From NCBI RefSeq assembly GCF_000264765.2, contig NZ_CP006664.1:4136129-4200128 (forward strand): a DNA stretch of 64,000 nt, written 5' to 3'. The translations under genes were made by a program, and so were the position numbers. The DNA comes from Edwardsiella anguillarum ET080813 (GTDB lineage Bacteria > Pseudomonadota > Gammaproteobacteria > Enterobacterales > Enterobacteriaceae). The notes beneath the pieces are model-generated. The model was given only the letters and a program-made list of their open reading frames with translations. It was not told the DNA's origin and did no database searches. Shown piece after piece: positions 49,774 through 58,616 of the stretch. Position 1 is the first letter of the stretch, and each line of letters begins with the position of its first letter.

Positions 49774-49898
49774 ACACAAAAAAACCACCTTGCGGTGGCT
49801 TAATAACAAAACATATCGTTTTGATTTTTATACCATTTTGTCATGGTGCCCGGAGCGGGACTTGAACCCGCACAGCGCGAACGCCGAGGGATTTTAAA
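49774..49898. repeat. Right attachment repeat, identical to 4592-4716
   Basis: It has the same 125 bp as the left repeat. The tRNA-Leu part again lacks its 5' half (next bases are AACTAAACC). So the intact tRNA gene is not restored at either end within this window, which means another element was inserted at the same site on the right. Confidence 0.95.
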
Positions 49899-49981
49899 AA
49901 CTAAACCAGCCTTTTAAAAATCATAATCATATGATTTTTAAAACCTTTAACTGACGCAAAACAGTGTAAATCGATTCTTTA

Positions 49982-51019
49982 TTAAATTCTGCTGCCATTT
50001 CTACTACCGCTTTTTTTCAAACTTTTTAAGTTATCAAATGGGTTCAAAGCTAACGCCGCATCCAAGTGATCGGGAGCAAAGTGTGCATAGCGCATTGTCA
50101 TCGTAATCGTGCTATGGCCCAATATCTGCTGCAGTACCAGAATATTGCCGCCCTGCATCATAAAATGGCTGGCAAAGGTGTGGCGCAATACGTGGGTACG
50201 CTGTCCTTTCGGCAGGTGAAGCCCTGCCCGCGCCAGTGCGGCTTTGAAAGCTTCATAGCAGGGGATAAACAACCTTCCTTGCTTTGTAGGCAGCAGGGCC
50301 TGCAATTGTTCGGAAATTGGTACAGTGCGATTCTTTTTGCTCTTGGTATGGGTAAAGGTCAATCGTCCAGGTAACACCTGCGATTGGCGCAACGACTGCG
50401 CCTCGCTCCAGCGCGCTCCGGTAGCCAGACATACCCGCACGATAACCCCCAAATCAGTCTTACTCGATACATCGCAGGCAGCCAGCAAGTGCGTAATCTC
50501 ATCGGCATATAAAAAAGCCAGCTCTTGATCCCCTTCGCGAAACTGGCGAATGCCATCGAGAGGATTACCCCCCTCCCACTCACCGAGCCTGCGCAGTTCA
50601 GCAAATACCGCATGCAGATAAGCCTGTTCACGGTTAACCGTGGCCTCCTGCAGGCGCTTTTTCCCCTTGGGATTCCACTCTCCGTTCAGCCGCCGCTCCC
50701 GATAACGGGCAAACATACCCTTATCAAAATCACCGGCCAATGGATCGCCAAGCCGCCGACAAATTGCATCCAATTTTCCCTTACGCCCAGCGCCTGATGA
50801 CAGCATCCTTCCATGTAACTCATACCAACGCAGAATCAAATCCGATAGATGAGTAGCTGACTCACCCATATCTAAACTTACTCCTTGCGGATTCATCCTA
50901 CGCTCAAAAGCAAGGGCCTCTCCCCTGGTCGTAAATTGCCGGCGGATACGCTGGCCATCCCGCCCATAAGGGAAACATTGGCAAAGCCATTTTCCTGACG
51001 CCAATCTGCGGATTGTCAT
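49982..51019 (-). CDS. int: Tyrosine recombinase integrase of the P2-like element
   Basis: 345 residues from the ATG at 51019. The N-terminal domain (R-L-A-S-G-K-W-L-C-Q-C-F-P-Y-G-R-D-G-Q-R-I-R) is the compact arm-binding type of P2 relatives. The catalytic residues lie in L-A-T-G-A-R-W-S-E-A, H-V-L-R-H-T-F-A-S-H, L-G-H-S-T-I-T-M-T and the Tyr in M-R-Y-A-H-F. All are present. It points toward the attachment repeat 84 bp away. Confidence 0.93.
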   Translation of the reverse strand: MTIRRLASGKWLCQCFPYGRDGQRIRRQFTTRGEALAFERRMNPQGVSLDMGESATHLSDLILRWYELHGRMLSSGAGRKGKLDAICRRLGDPLAGDFDKGMFARYRERRLNGEWNPKGKKRLQEATVNREQAYLHAVFAELRRLGEWEGGNPLDGIRQFREGDQELAFLYADEITHLLAACDVSSKTDLGVIVRVCLATGARWSEAQSLRQSQVLPGRLTFTHTKSKKNRTVPISEQLQALLPTKQGRLFIPCYEAFKAALARAGLHLPKGQRTHVLRHTFASHFMMQGGNILVLQQILGHSTITMTMRYAHFAPDHLDAALALNPFDNLKSLKKSGSRNGSRI

Positions 51020-51056
51020 ATGCCACCACGCTTCGAAAGTCCGTTTCTGAAAACCA

Positions 51057-51650
51057 TTACCACCATAGCCCCAGCAGAACACCCACGATAAACAGCACGC
51101 TGCACAGCAACGAGGCTCGATAGCGCTGCCTGAAAGGCGACGCTAACGCAGGTATATCGTCACCAGCTTCCTCCTCCAGCCAAGCCAGCGCCTGGCGCAA
51201 CTGGCTGCGGTTAAGTTCATGCAGATAGCTCGAACCAAACTGAATATGGCAATAGCGTTGCAGCTGCCGGCGTCGGATCGGTGTTGTCGCCCTCATCTGC
51301 AATAATCGAATAAGTGCCTTATCTGCACTCTTATCTCTGGCTCGCTTCAGCAATATTTGCAAGTAACCCCGCGCTGCCGGGTAATGACTTACCGTCAGCT
51401 CATCCACCCCATTAACACCCAGCTCAGCATAAACTTTTTGCCAGACGGTCATCCCCATGTCATAGCCACAGTCTGTAATCTGCTGCACCAGCTGGTTCAG
51501 GCGCATACGCTGAGCGGGTACCAGTGGACGCAGATCTGACTGTGGCGCAGACAGAGTAATGTTGACCCAATAACGGCCGATATAGACGCTGCGCTCATAA
51601 AAATCGCGCCCCCCCACCCGATTGCGCCGCCCTCTTGCCTCCGTGACCAT
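51057..51650 (-). CDS. Hypothetical protein with C-terminal membrane helix
   Basis: 197 residues. A basic N-terminus (R-G-R-R-N-R-V-G-G-R) is followed by helices. Near the end come Y-L-H-E-L-N-R-S-Q-L-R-Q-A-L-A-W-L and the membrane segment S-L-L-C-S-V-L-F-I-V-G-V-L-L-G-L-W-W. It lies directly upstream of the integrase on the same strand. No family recognised. Confidence 0.6.
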   Translation of the reverse strand: MVTEARGRRNRVGGRDFYERSVYIGRYWVNITLSAPQSDLRPLVPAQRMRLNQLVQQITDCGYDMGMTVWQKVYAELGVNGVDELTVSHYPAARGYLQILLKRARDKSADKALIRLLQMRATTPIRRRQLQRYCHIQFGSSYLHELNRSQLRQALAWLEEEAGDDIPALASPFRQRYRASLLCSVLFIVGVLLGLWW

Positions 51651-51853
51651 AGCGTTCTCCAGACTTATTGCTCATTTACTAAAATCGGAATACACAACAG
51701 GAATACATGGCTACTGCAGCAGTGTCACAAATAAAAACATGACACAAGCAATAAAGTGACTCTTACACCATTTTTAGCATAATTAAGTAGAGTGCCATAC
51801 TTTATGATGAATAATGCTCATCTAGCCACAGGCAATATAAATAAAGCATAAAA

Positions 51854-52117
51854 ATGAAATCGACATTTTATATATCCAATGAAAATACTATTAGGTGCGG
51901 AATCATGGATATCTGCATAGGGAAGCATAGCCCAACGAAAAGCAAACCAAAAACACTCCTATCATTATTTGAATCATTAGACAAATCATTATTAAATCAA
52001 TTGGTTATCCAATCTAATAATTTGCCATCAAAAATCTTCTTGAATAACAACGCAAATATCTTATATAAAACACAAACTTCATTTATCATTATTCCATTAC
52101 ATAAACCATATATTTAA
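51854..52117 (+). CDS. Small AT-rich protein upstream of rnlA
   Basis: 87 residues rich in Asn, Ile, Lys and Ser (N-N-L-P-S-K-I-F-L-N-N-N-A-N-I). Its composition is unlike the phage genes and like horizontally moved cargo. It ends 34 bp before rnlA. In E. coli the rnl locus has only rnlA and rnlB, so this could be an extra member, a leader, or chance. Confidence 0.4.
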   Translation: MKSTFYISNENTIRCGIMDICIGKHSPTKSKPKTLLSLFESLDKSLLNQLVIQSNNLPSKIFLNNNANILYKTQTSFIIIPLHKPYI

Positions 52118-52151
52118 ATAATTTGCATGAGATATAAACAAGGATGTAATT

Positions 52152-53225
52152 ATGACGACAGAAAGAAACTATACCAGCCTAAATTTGGACAGAAACCTGA
52201 TAACATCTGTCATTGACCGTTTTGTAACGGAGAACACTCTGGCAATCAGAGAACAAGGCAACCGCCCAGGAGGGGAAGGAACACGCATTGTCATAGGGCG
52301 CGTAGGCATAGAAGATGCAACCGTTGATATCTACTTTAATCGGGATGGGACATCAACATTACAATGGAAAATGGGAAAGAATAGGGAGTTAGGACTTGCG
52401 CTATCAGATGCGTTGTATGACACAATAAATCCAGATGAGTTTCAGTCAGTGAATATGACCATCATCGGTGTAGCGCGAAATGATATTCAATCCATCATTG
52501 AGCTTATCCCCACCGATGACAATTTGATCTTTGAGGTAGCTGAAGAACCCATAGCAGCCGGTATCCGTTGGCGGATCCGTTGTCAAAACCACGGAGACAC
52601 ATTGACAGTCACCCATTACACTTCGCGAAAACTACAGATCCAGGGCCGGCCCTTATCCAGCTACAGAAAACTGGTCTACCTGCTCACTGACATTCTCGAT
52701 CTGGTTGGGCTAGAAATGGTATTAAGCCGACAAGACGAGAGTGTTACAGAGATCGTCCGACAAGATGTCGCCGCCGAATTCCTGAAAAAAATGCTGCCTA
52801 ACTCCTACGGTAACCTGCCCGACATCACCCGGAAATTGCTGGTATCTGGTCAGTGTGTTAAACTCGCTGGCCCTGCATTGCCAGAGTACTCTATGCTGTT
52901 GTTTCCAGAGTTGCGCTCTTTGGAAGGAGCACTGAAGGCAAAGCTGGCTGAATGCGGATTTGATTCAAATCAACATGATTTTGGCTACTTCTTTGAGCGG
53001 CAAGCGGATAGAAGCTTCCAGTTAAAAGCCTCTTTTAACGGACATATCACGGAGATTCAGCTAAGATCAACGCTGAGCGACGCGTACACGTTCTTCCATA
53101 AGCACCGTCATGGCTTGTTCCACATGGATAGCTTTGCGGAGAGTAGCCGTAAAATCACAGGGTTACAACAGTTGCTCAGTCTCTCAGAGACAGCTTACGA
53201 ACACATAGACAAGCTATATCAATAA
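52152..53225 (+). CDS. rnlA: RnlA toxin (RNase LS)
   Basis: The 357 residues match E. coli RnlA along the length. T-V-D-I-Y-F-N-R-D-G-T-S-T is in the first third, K-L-Q-I-Q-G-R-P-L-S-S-Y-R near residue 160, K-L-L-V-S-G-Q-C-V-K-L-A in the middle, and A-Y-T-F-F-H-K-H-R-H-G-L-F-H-M near the end with the HEPN-type R-x-x-x-x-H region. RnlA degrades mRNA when its antitoxin is lost, for example on T4 infection with host shut-off, and so aborts phage growth. It has AAGGATG upstream and is followed by rnlB. Confidence 0.95.
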   Translation: MTTERNYTSLNLDRNLITSVIDRFVTENTLAIREQGNRPGGEGTRIVIGRVGIEDATVDIYFNRDGTSTLQWKMGKNRELGLALSDALYDTINPDEFQSVNMTIIGVARNDIQSIIELIPTDDNLIFEVAEEPIAAGIRWRIRCQNHGDTLTVTHYTSRKLQIQGRPLSSYRKLVYLLTDILDLVGLEMVLSRQDESVTEIVRQDVAAEFLKKMLPNSYGNLPDITRKLLVSGQCVKLAGPALPEYSMLLFPELRSLEGALKAKLAECGFDSNQHDFGYFFERQADRSFQLKASFNGHITEIQLRSTLSDAYTFFHKHRHGLFHMDSFAESSRKITGLQQLLSLSETAYEHIDKLYQ

Positions 53226-53226
53226 A

Positions 53227-53583
53227 ATGTTTAAATTCAGAGCGGGATCTGACATGACCTACCCCATGCTTGTCGTAGCAACCAGCTACGAGAGCCCTTT
53301 GTCATATCTGGGCTCCATTGCCCAACATCTCAGGGACGAAGCATTTGAAGGTAGCGTTCTGTTCGACTTGCTCTGTACCAACGGATTAGAGGACAACCGC
53401 TTCGTTGCCCTGTACTTTGATGGCATGGACTTTGTCCGCAAAACCTTCCGTCTGGTTGATAAAGCCGACTTATCACCCGATCTTCTGCATACGCAGGATA
53501 AATTCTTTGCCGAGCATCCAGCTATTCTGCAAATGTCAGTCCTGACCCAGAATGAAGTGCAGGCCTTTACCGCCAGACATTGA
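53227..53583 (+). CDS. rnlB: RnlB antitoxin
   Basis: The 118 residues share with E. coli RnlB the V-V-A-T-S-Y-E-S-P-L-S motif, then G-S-V-L-F-D-L-L-C-T-N-G, then N-R-F-V-A-L-Y-F, and the C-terminal S-V-L-T-Q-N-E-V. It binds RnlA and is unstable, so phage-induced shut-off frees the toxin. The gene starts one base after the rnlA stop. Start could also be the Met ten codons in. Confidence 0.92.
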   Translation: MFKFRAGSDMTYPMLVVATSYESPLSYLGSIAQHLRDEAFEGSVLFDLLCTNGLEDNRFVALYFDGMDFVRKTFRLVDKADLSPDLLHTQDKFFAEHPAILQMSVLTQNEVQAFTARH

Positions 53584-53623
53584 TCCCGGGAACCGGAGCC
53601 ATCCGGTTCTTGCCCCGCTGTTT

Positions 53624-54037
53624 TCAGTCCTTATGCTCATGGTAGTCACGGCCTGCGATACGCTGATCGCTGCCCCCGCTCACGATGACTGAGCTGGCCG
53701 CTGCACTGCCAGCTGCCAGGGCAGCAAGAGCCGCCGCCTTTACCGCTGGCGGTGCCGCACGATAAAGTTTGATGAACTCCAATTCATCGGTACTAACATC
53801 TCCTATATCCGGCGTTCTACGTCCGGTTAAAACATACAAAATATCTATTCCATGCTTAGAAAGAATTGATAGATATAGCCCCCCAGGCATGTTATCGCCA
53901 CGTTCATACCCTGCTTGGCCACTGCGCGAATGACCTGCCAATTTTGCAAACTCAGTCTGACTCAAGCCAAAGCGCTCTCGCTCTTCACGTAATCTAGCTC
54001 CCACAATGGCAAAAAAATGATCATTTTCATTTGACAT
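53624..54037 (-). CDS. HTH repressor of the P2-like element
   Basis: 137 residues from the ATG at about 54037. The N-terminal HTH (L-R-E-E-R-E-R-F-G-L-S-Q-T-E-F-A-K-L-A-G) and G-Y-E-R-G-D-N-M-P mark a Cro/C1-type repressor. A short Ala-rich linker (A-A-L-A-A-L-A-A-G-S-A-A) and a small tail (G-R-D-Y-H-E) follow. It diverges from the next gene, leaving about 60 bp for operators and both promoters. An upstream GTG adds 17 residues. Confidence 0.85.
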   Translation of the reverse strand: MSNENDHFFAIVGARLREERERFGLSQTEFAKLAGHSRSGQAGYERGDNMPGGLYLSILSKHGIDILYVLTGRRTPDIGDVSTDELEFIKLYRAAPPAVKAAALAALAAGSAAASSVIVSGGSDQRIAGRDYHEHKD

Positions 54038-54097
54038 GATTAGTATACCGATCAAGGATAACATCCAAAGACATCCAACTAGGGACACTATACCACT

Positions 54098-54289
54098 ATG
54101 GAACAGACCAACCAGCCACCCCGCTCACGGCAGCAAAAGGGCATTGGATCCGGTGGACGTATTGCCATGTACCTCAGCGACGCAGAACGCCGCCACTTAA
54201 ACCAGCTGGCAGAGCAGGAGTGCCGCTCAGCCGCCAGTATGGCAAGGCTGATCTACCTACGGGGGCTACAGGCCGTTACCGAAAGCTAA
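54098..54289 (+). CDS. Small early protein, possible ribbon-helix-helix
   Basis: 63 residues. A polar start is followed by G-R-I-A-M-Y-L-S-D-A-E-R-R-H-L-N-Q-L-A-E-Q-E and A-S-M-A-R-L-I-Y-L-R-G-L, which fits the strand-helix-helix pattern of MetJ/Arc-like regulators. It is the first gene of the rightward operon opposite the repressor. Confidence 0.6.
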   Translation: MEQTNQPPRSRQQKGIGSGGRIAMYLSDAERRHLNQLAEQECRSAASMARLIYLRGLQAVTES

Positions 54290-54301
54290 AGGAGCACAAC
54301 G

Positions 54302-54511
54302 ATGGGGAACATCACTATTCACGTCACCGTCAATGCGCCATACGTCTCGATCAATGAATATGCGCGCCTTTCCGGTATTCCTGTTGCCACCTGCCGAGGC
54401 ATGGTGGCCGATGGCCGTATCATCATTCGCCCCAAGAACGTGGCGCAGGAAAAAATCGAGGTCAATATGATTGCGATGCTGAAAGACGCCATCGCTAATA
54501 GCGGCCCGTAG
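54302..54511 (+). CDS. Cox/Apl-like regulator
   Basis: 69 residues with AAAGGAGCACAACG upstream. S-I-N-E-Y-A-R-L-S-G-I-P-V-A-T-C-R-G-M-V-A-D-G-R-I is the winged-helix pattern of P2 Cox-family proteins, which direct excision and repress the lysogenic promoter. Its place as an early gene supports this. Confidence 0.8.
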   Translation: MGNITIHVTVNAPYVSINEYARLSGIPVATCRGMVADGRIIIRPKNVAQEKIEVNMIAMLKDAIANSGP

Positions 54512-54580
54512 GCAATCAACCACTACAGTCAACAAATAACCCAGCCACCACCATTACTCACCACTGCGGAGCCGTAATAA

Positions 54581-54688
54581 ATGAACATAATCAGAGCTGC
54601 CGCCGTCTTGGTGTTTGGCGTGCTGCTGCTGATCTCAGCATGCGCCAGTATTTTCTTTTTATTGCTCTGTATCAGCAGCATGCAATAG
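54581..54688 (+). CDS. Small hydrophobic peptide
   Basis: 35 codons (M-N-I-I-R-A-A-A-V-L-V-F-G-V-L-L-L-I-S-A-C...) form one membrane helix or lipoprotein-like signal. It fills the gap between the Cox-like gene and the next. Translation is plausible but the RBS is weak. Confidence 0.45.
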   Translation: MNIIRAAAVLVFGVLLLISACASIFFLLLCISSMQ

Positions 54689-54743
54689 GCATATTGCAGC
54701 GCCATTTTCCCTATCAGCAACGACCCTTGGAGGAAACACCGGC

Positions 54744-54986
54744 ATGCAGTTGATAATTCCACCTCTGTATCGCGGCGGTGAACTAGAACGCCAGGCTCGG
54801 GCAGCATTCAATCGAGTATTAACCGGCGATGACAGCCACATTCGCCGCCTTGAAGTATTACCCCGGGCCAGGGTGATTAATATCACCGACCGTTATCGGC
54901 TGTTCAGCCTAGATGAAGGAAATACATGGAAGCTGCTTAAACACCAACAATACACCAGGAATATACGCAAATGGCGCACACATTAA
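54744..54986 (+). CDS. Hypothetical early protein of the P2-like element
   Basis: 80 residues with TTGGAGGAAACACCGGC upstream. It starts M-Q-L-I-I-P-P-L-Y-R-G-G and is basic at the end. It overlaps the next gene by 16 bp. No family recognised. Confidence 0.6.
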   Translation: MQLIIPPLYRGGELERQARAAFNRVLTGDDSHIRRLEVLPRARVINITDRYRLFSLDEGNTWKLLKHQQYTRNIRKWRTH

Positions 54987-55507
54987 TTTTCAGTGAGGTA
55001 CTAAAAAACGCCATTCTTGATGGCTGCAAAACCGTGACACGTCGCCCGATAAAATCTGCCTGTACCCGATCTGTCATTAAATCAGATCAGTGGTACTGGG
55101 AGACGGCCTTTAAGACCATGACCACCCTTCCTCTGCCGGAGAGTGACTGTGAGTTGGTTATCGCCGCCAACACCCCCGTTCTCATTAAAGCCTCGCGGGC
55201 GTTTATGATTTCACAGTGCCCTCATGGGAACGCAGGCGATCTCATTGAGCTGGCGACACGCCACGCCGACCAATCCGTGACCCCATTCGCCCGTGCTGAA
55301 CTAAAAACCATCGCCATCGAACTTCTCCATGACATCACCGACCAAGCCGCCATCGCCGAGGGTATGCCTCCGGACACTCCCCGGGAACATTTCCGCTGTA
55401 TCTGGGATGGTTTCTACCATTACACCCCCTACAGCTGGCGCTGGAACCCGGCAGTTTGGGTATTGCAGTTTGCACCGACCGAAATCTTAGCGGAGGCACA
55501 CCGATGA
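54971..55507 (+). CDS. ASCH-like phage protein
   Basis: 178 residues. I-F-S-E-V-L-K-N-A-I-L-D-G-C-K-T-V-T-R-R-P is the opening of ASCH-fold proteins that bind RNA or modified nucleosides. Y-S-W-R-W-N-P-A-V-W-V-L-Q-F closes the domain. These occur in P2-like early operons, and their biochemical role is not known. Confidence 0.75.
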   Translation: MAHTLIFSEVLKNAILDGCKTVTRRPIKSACTRSVIKSDQWYWETAFKTMTTLPLPESDCELVIAANTPVLIKASRAFMISQCPHGNAGDLIELATRHADQSVTPFARAELKTIAIELLHDITDQAAIAEGMPPDTPREHFRCIWDGFYHYTPYSWRWNPAVWVLQFAPTEILAEAHR

Positions 55508-55809
55508 AACGCCTATGGACAAAACAGGAGGAGCGACAGCTGGAGCAGGGGATCGCCGATGGCCAGAGCCTCAAAGCGATCGCCGAACAGCTGGGCCGCA
55601 CCTATGCCTCCGTGAGCCAAAAGACCTACGTCATGGGGTTGCCACGCCGCGCCTTTTATATCGACCAATGGGATATCAATATGGCCCATGCCCTACGCGC
55701 CGAGGGGCTGACTCATCCAGCCATCGCCGAAAAGCTCGAGCTCAGGACTCGCACGATTGATTACATCATCTACCACAAAAAACCAGATACCAACCATGCA
55801 GCCATGTAA
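55504..55809 (+). CDS. HTH protein of the P2-like early operon
   Basis: 101 residues from the ATG that overlaps the ASCH-like stop. Two helix-turn-helix units appear: S-L-K-A-I-A-E-Q-L-G-R-T-Y-A-S-V-S-Q-K and L-T-H-P-A-I-A-E-K-L-E-L-R-T-R-T-I. A strong terminator follows. Confidence 0.7.
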   Translation: MKRLWTKQEERQLEQGIADGQSLKAIAEQLGRTYASVSQKTYVMGLPRRAFYIDQWDINMAHALRAEGLTHPAIAEKLELRTRTIDYIIYHKKPDTNHAAM

Positions 55810-55815
55810 CGCATC

Positions 55816-55850
55816 AACCCGCGGTGCCCCGTCGGCGCCCGCGGGTTTTA
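55816..55850 (+). terminator. Terminator between the early genes and gpA
   Basis: ACCCGCG GTGCC CCGTC GGCGCC CGCGGGT TTTA is a strong GC stem with a T run. It sets the true start of the next gene downstream and could attenuate gpA. Confidence 0.85.
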
Positions 55851-55880
55851 TCGTTTATCCGCACCGACGGAGGACTTTCT

Positions 55881-58616
55881 GTGCCTGAAAAACGTCACTT
55901 TGGCCGCTACTCCCCCAGTCCGCCACCGCCCTTCCCCGGCCGGCCAGCGGACACTCGCCGCTACACCTGGGAGTGGCAGAAGCCTCGCCCCGCCATTTCC
56001 CCGCCCGAAGACTCCTTCACTGACGCCGCCGAGCAAGACGACAAGCGTCAGCGAGAGAGTTTTTGGCAGCAGTCCGAAGATGCCCTCGCCGCCGTACCGC
56101 AGTTTCTGCGCATGCGCATGATGCGGGCGCTCAAAACGACCACGTTCACCAAGGGCATCCCCATGGCCCAGCTTAAGCTCAATGACCGTTTGCGCCGCGA
56201 TGTACCCATTGTCAGCGCAGTGAATACCCAACACGCGCTCAACGCGCAGGGCCTGTTGCCGCTATCGACTAACGACGATCCCATTCATTGGGCGGATATG
56301 CAGTCACTGTCCGAGCGTTACAACACTCTGCCCAGCATGGCCGATGAAGAGATCGAGCTATTGGCGCAGGATATCGCTATTTACCTCCATGGCCAGTTGG
56401 CCGATCTCAGTGAGGCCGCCGACGCCCTGGATACTGACCATCAGGCGCAGCTGCTTTATGCCGAGACGGCCGCCATCGTGAAGCACTTTAAGCAGCAGCC
56501 CGTTACACGACAGTCCGACTTGGTGGAGACGGTCGTCGCCATCAACCGTATGCGCGATATCAAGTGGTGGCACACCCGGCTGCGCAAGGTGGCCCGCCGC
56601 TGGCGCGAGCACCTGCAGATAGCCTACGGCGACGTCTCCCGCAATCAGTCGCTGTTTTGCAGCGCACACTGGGTTTCCGCCTGGGAGAACCGGCGCCAGC
56701 GCACCCGCGCCATTCTTGAGCGGTTGGAGTTGGAAGATCAGGATACCGGCGAGCGTATTTCCCTGATGGAGCAGATCAATAAAAGCGTCTCTAACCCGGA
56801 GTTACGCCGTACGGAGCTGATGACGCGCATCGGCGGCTTTGAGCGTATAGCTAAAGACGCGGGCTACGTTGGGATGTTCTTCACCCTGACCGCCCCTTCC
56901 AAATATCACGCCCGCAACCACCAAGGCCACCGTAACCCAAAATGGTTGCGCGGTGGCCAGCCAACGCCGGCGCAAACCCAGAAATATTTCACCCGTCTGT
57001 GGTCACAGATCCGAACGGCGCTGAGCAGGGAAGAAATCCGCTACTTTGGCGTACGCGTGGTCGAGCCACACCACGACGGCACGCCGCACTGGCATGGCCT
57101 GCTCTTCGTCACCCCAGGGCAGGCCGATGCGTTGAGCGACATCATGCGCCAGTATGCCGTGCGCGAGGATGCCGACGAGCTGCAGACCAGGCACGGCGAA
57201 CACCCGCGATTTTCAATGAAACCCATCGAGTCGGAATACGGCACGGCGACGGGCTATATCGTCAAATATATCTCTAAAAATATCGACGGCTATGCACTGG
57301 ACGGTGAAGTTAGCGATGAGGGCAATAAGCCCTGCAAGCTGACCGCCCGGCACGCCACCGCCTGGGCCTCGCTGTGGGGTATCAAACAGTTTCAGTTTCT
57401 CGGCGGGGCGCCTGTGTCCGTCTGGCGTGAGCTACGCCGCCTGCACAATCAGGCGCTGGCCGACGGCATCAGTCCCATCATGGGTGAGCTGCACAAGGCT
57501 GCCGATACCGGCGACTGGCAACAGTACGTCATACTGCAGGGCGGGCCCTTCGCCGCCCGCCGTGATCTCAAGCTACGCATCTACTACCAGGAGAAGAGCG
57601 AGCCGAACCAGTACGGCGAATACGCAAACGTCATCAAGGGGGTCTATCTCCAGCAGGCATTCAACATCTCGCCGGTCGAGACGCGCACGCGCAGCTGGTG
57701 CATCGTCAGGAGGAAGACACCTGAGCGGGCCGGCGCCAATCAGGGGGTTGACGTGGGTTTTGACCTTACGGGCGCGTCCGCGCCCGCTAGGACTCGTGTC
57801 AATAACTGTACTCTGCACCAAAATATGGCAACGGCGTGTGGGAAAATACCGCCATCCGGCATCCCCGAGCAGCTGACCATCGAGCACACGGCGTACCATT
57901 ACCCCACCCTGGCGCAGCTGCGCCAGATGCCACCCCCTACCCCCGCTAACGGCACCGAGCTTGGTCTGCGTCTTTTCGACCTGGCCGATCTTATCGGACG
58001 TGGCGATCTACCCTCGCCGGCCAACGGCGTGCGCCGGGCAGATGAAACCCAGGAACAGGCCGATGCCCGAGAAACACAACGCTTCATTGAGGCTCTGACC
58101 GAATCTGCCAGCCGTCGGCTCCGCACAGAAATGCTATGGCGCGAGAGCACCCCCTCTCGCCGGATGCCTGCGATCCCTGCCGACGGCGGCAACGTCGCCG
58201 AGCGGCGGGCCCGTATCCAGCAACGTATTCCGGCGGCGCAGCTGGAGATCACTCCGGAGGAGATCGACTTACTAGCGCGCGGATGCGTGGTCCGCCTGGA
58301 GGATGGCCGCACCTACCGCGCCAGCCGCATCACGGGCGAACTGCTGCCGGTGACACACCCGCCACCGCTCAAGCGTATACCGGGGCGTATCAGAGAACAG
58401 CGCTGGCGCGCCAACCGCCGGGATCCCCGCACGCTGGCTCAGCAGTGCATCGAGCAATGGAAAGTCAAGCAGGCAGAACTGCAGAAAAAATCCACTATTG
58501 CGCCTTGCGAGTTGAACAATGAAGGAGGCGATGCAGCCAACAGTAAGAACTGCGATCAAGTGACGTCATTCGTCTCCAGATTGAAAAAAGCGGCGCAAAG
58601 AAATGAGAGTGCGTGA
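55881..58616 (+). CDS. Replication endonuclease gpA (P2-type HUH)
   Basis: 911 residues from a GTG with GACGGAGGACTTTCT upstream. A longer frame from 55824 would start inside a terminator hairpin. The HUH nuclease core is present: F-F-T-L-T-A-P-S-K-Y-H near residue 330, P-H-W-H-G-L-L-F (the HUH motif), and the two-Tyr helix Y-I-V-K-Y-I-S-K-N. It nicks at ori and drives rolling-circle replication in P2. It seems intact although the rest of the phage is gone. Confidence 0.93.
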   Translation: MPEKRHFGRYSPSPPPPFPGRPADTRRYTWEWQKPRPAISPPEDSFTDAAEQDDKRQRESFWQQSEDALAAVPQFLRMRMMRALKTTTFTKGIPMAQLKLNDRLRRDVPIVSAVNTQHALNAQGLLPLSTNDDPIHWADMQSLSERYNTLPSMADEEIELLAQDIAIYLHGQLADLSEAADALDTDHQAQLLYAETAAIVKHFKQQPVTRQSDLVETVVAINRMRDIKWWHTRLRKVARRWREHLQIAYGDVSRNQSLFCSAHWVSAWENRRQRTRAILERLELEDQDTGERISLMEQINKSVSNPELRRTELMTRIGGFERIAKDAGYVGMFFTLTAPSKYHARNHQGHRNPKWLRGGQPTPAQTQKYFTRLWSQIRTALSREEIRYFGVRVVEPHHDGTPHWHGLLFVTPGQADALSDIMRQYAVREDADELQTRHGEHPRFSMKPIESEYGTATGYIVKYISKNIDGYALDGEVSDEGNKPCKLTARHATAWASLWGIKQFQFLGGAPVSVWRELRRLHNQALADGISPIMGELHKAADTGDWQQYVILQGGPFAARRDLKLRIYYQEKSEPNQYGEYANVIKGVYLQQAFNISPVETRTRSWCIVRRKTPERAGANQGVDVGFDLTGASAPARTRVNNCTLHQNMATACGKIPPSGIPEQLTIEHTAYHYPTLAQLRQMPPPTPANGTELGLRLFDLADLIGRGDLPSPANGVRRADETQEQADARETQRFIEALTESASRRLRTEMLWRESTPSRRMPAIPADGGNVAERRARIQQRIPAAQLEITPEEIDLLARGCVVRLEDGRTYRASRITGELLPVTHPPPLKRIPGRIREQRWRANRRDPRTLAQQCIEQWKVKQAELQKKSTIAPCELNNEGGDAANSKNCDQVTSFVSRLKKAAQRNESA

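Larger units (their letters stand above)
4592..49898. mobile_element. Lambdoid prophage with contractile Mu/SfV-type tail, about 45 kb
   Basis: Both ends are the 125-bp tRNA-Leu repeat. Inside, in order from the left, are a serotype-type acyltransferase, tail fibre and baseplate genes, tape measure, tail tube and sheath, head genes, terminase, lysis genes, Q, replication genes, immunity region, small early genes and integrase. Structural and lysis genes are on the minus strand; the leftward-early analogue (beyond cI) and the integrase are on the plus strand. All modules expected for a functional temperate phage are visible and their reading frames are intact. It carries at least five cargo loci on the strand opposite to the phage genes around them. 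Confidence 0.93.

Noticed and set aside
55824..55880. Upstream ATG start for gpA
   Set aside because: It falls inside a strong terminator hairpin; a GTG with a clear RBS follows at 55881.
55848..56234. Minus-strand ORF opposite the gpA start
   Set aside because: Shadow of a GC-rich coding region; no independent support.
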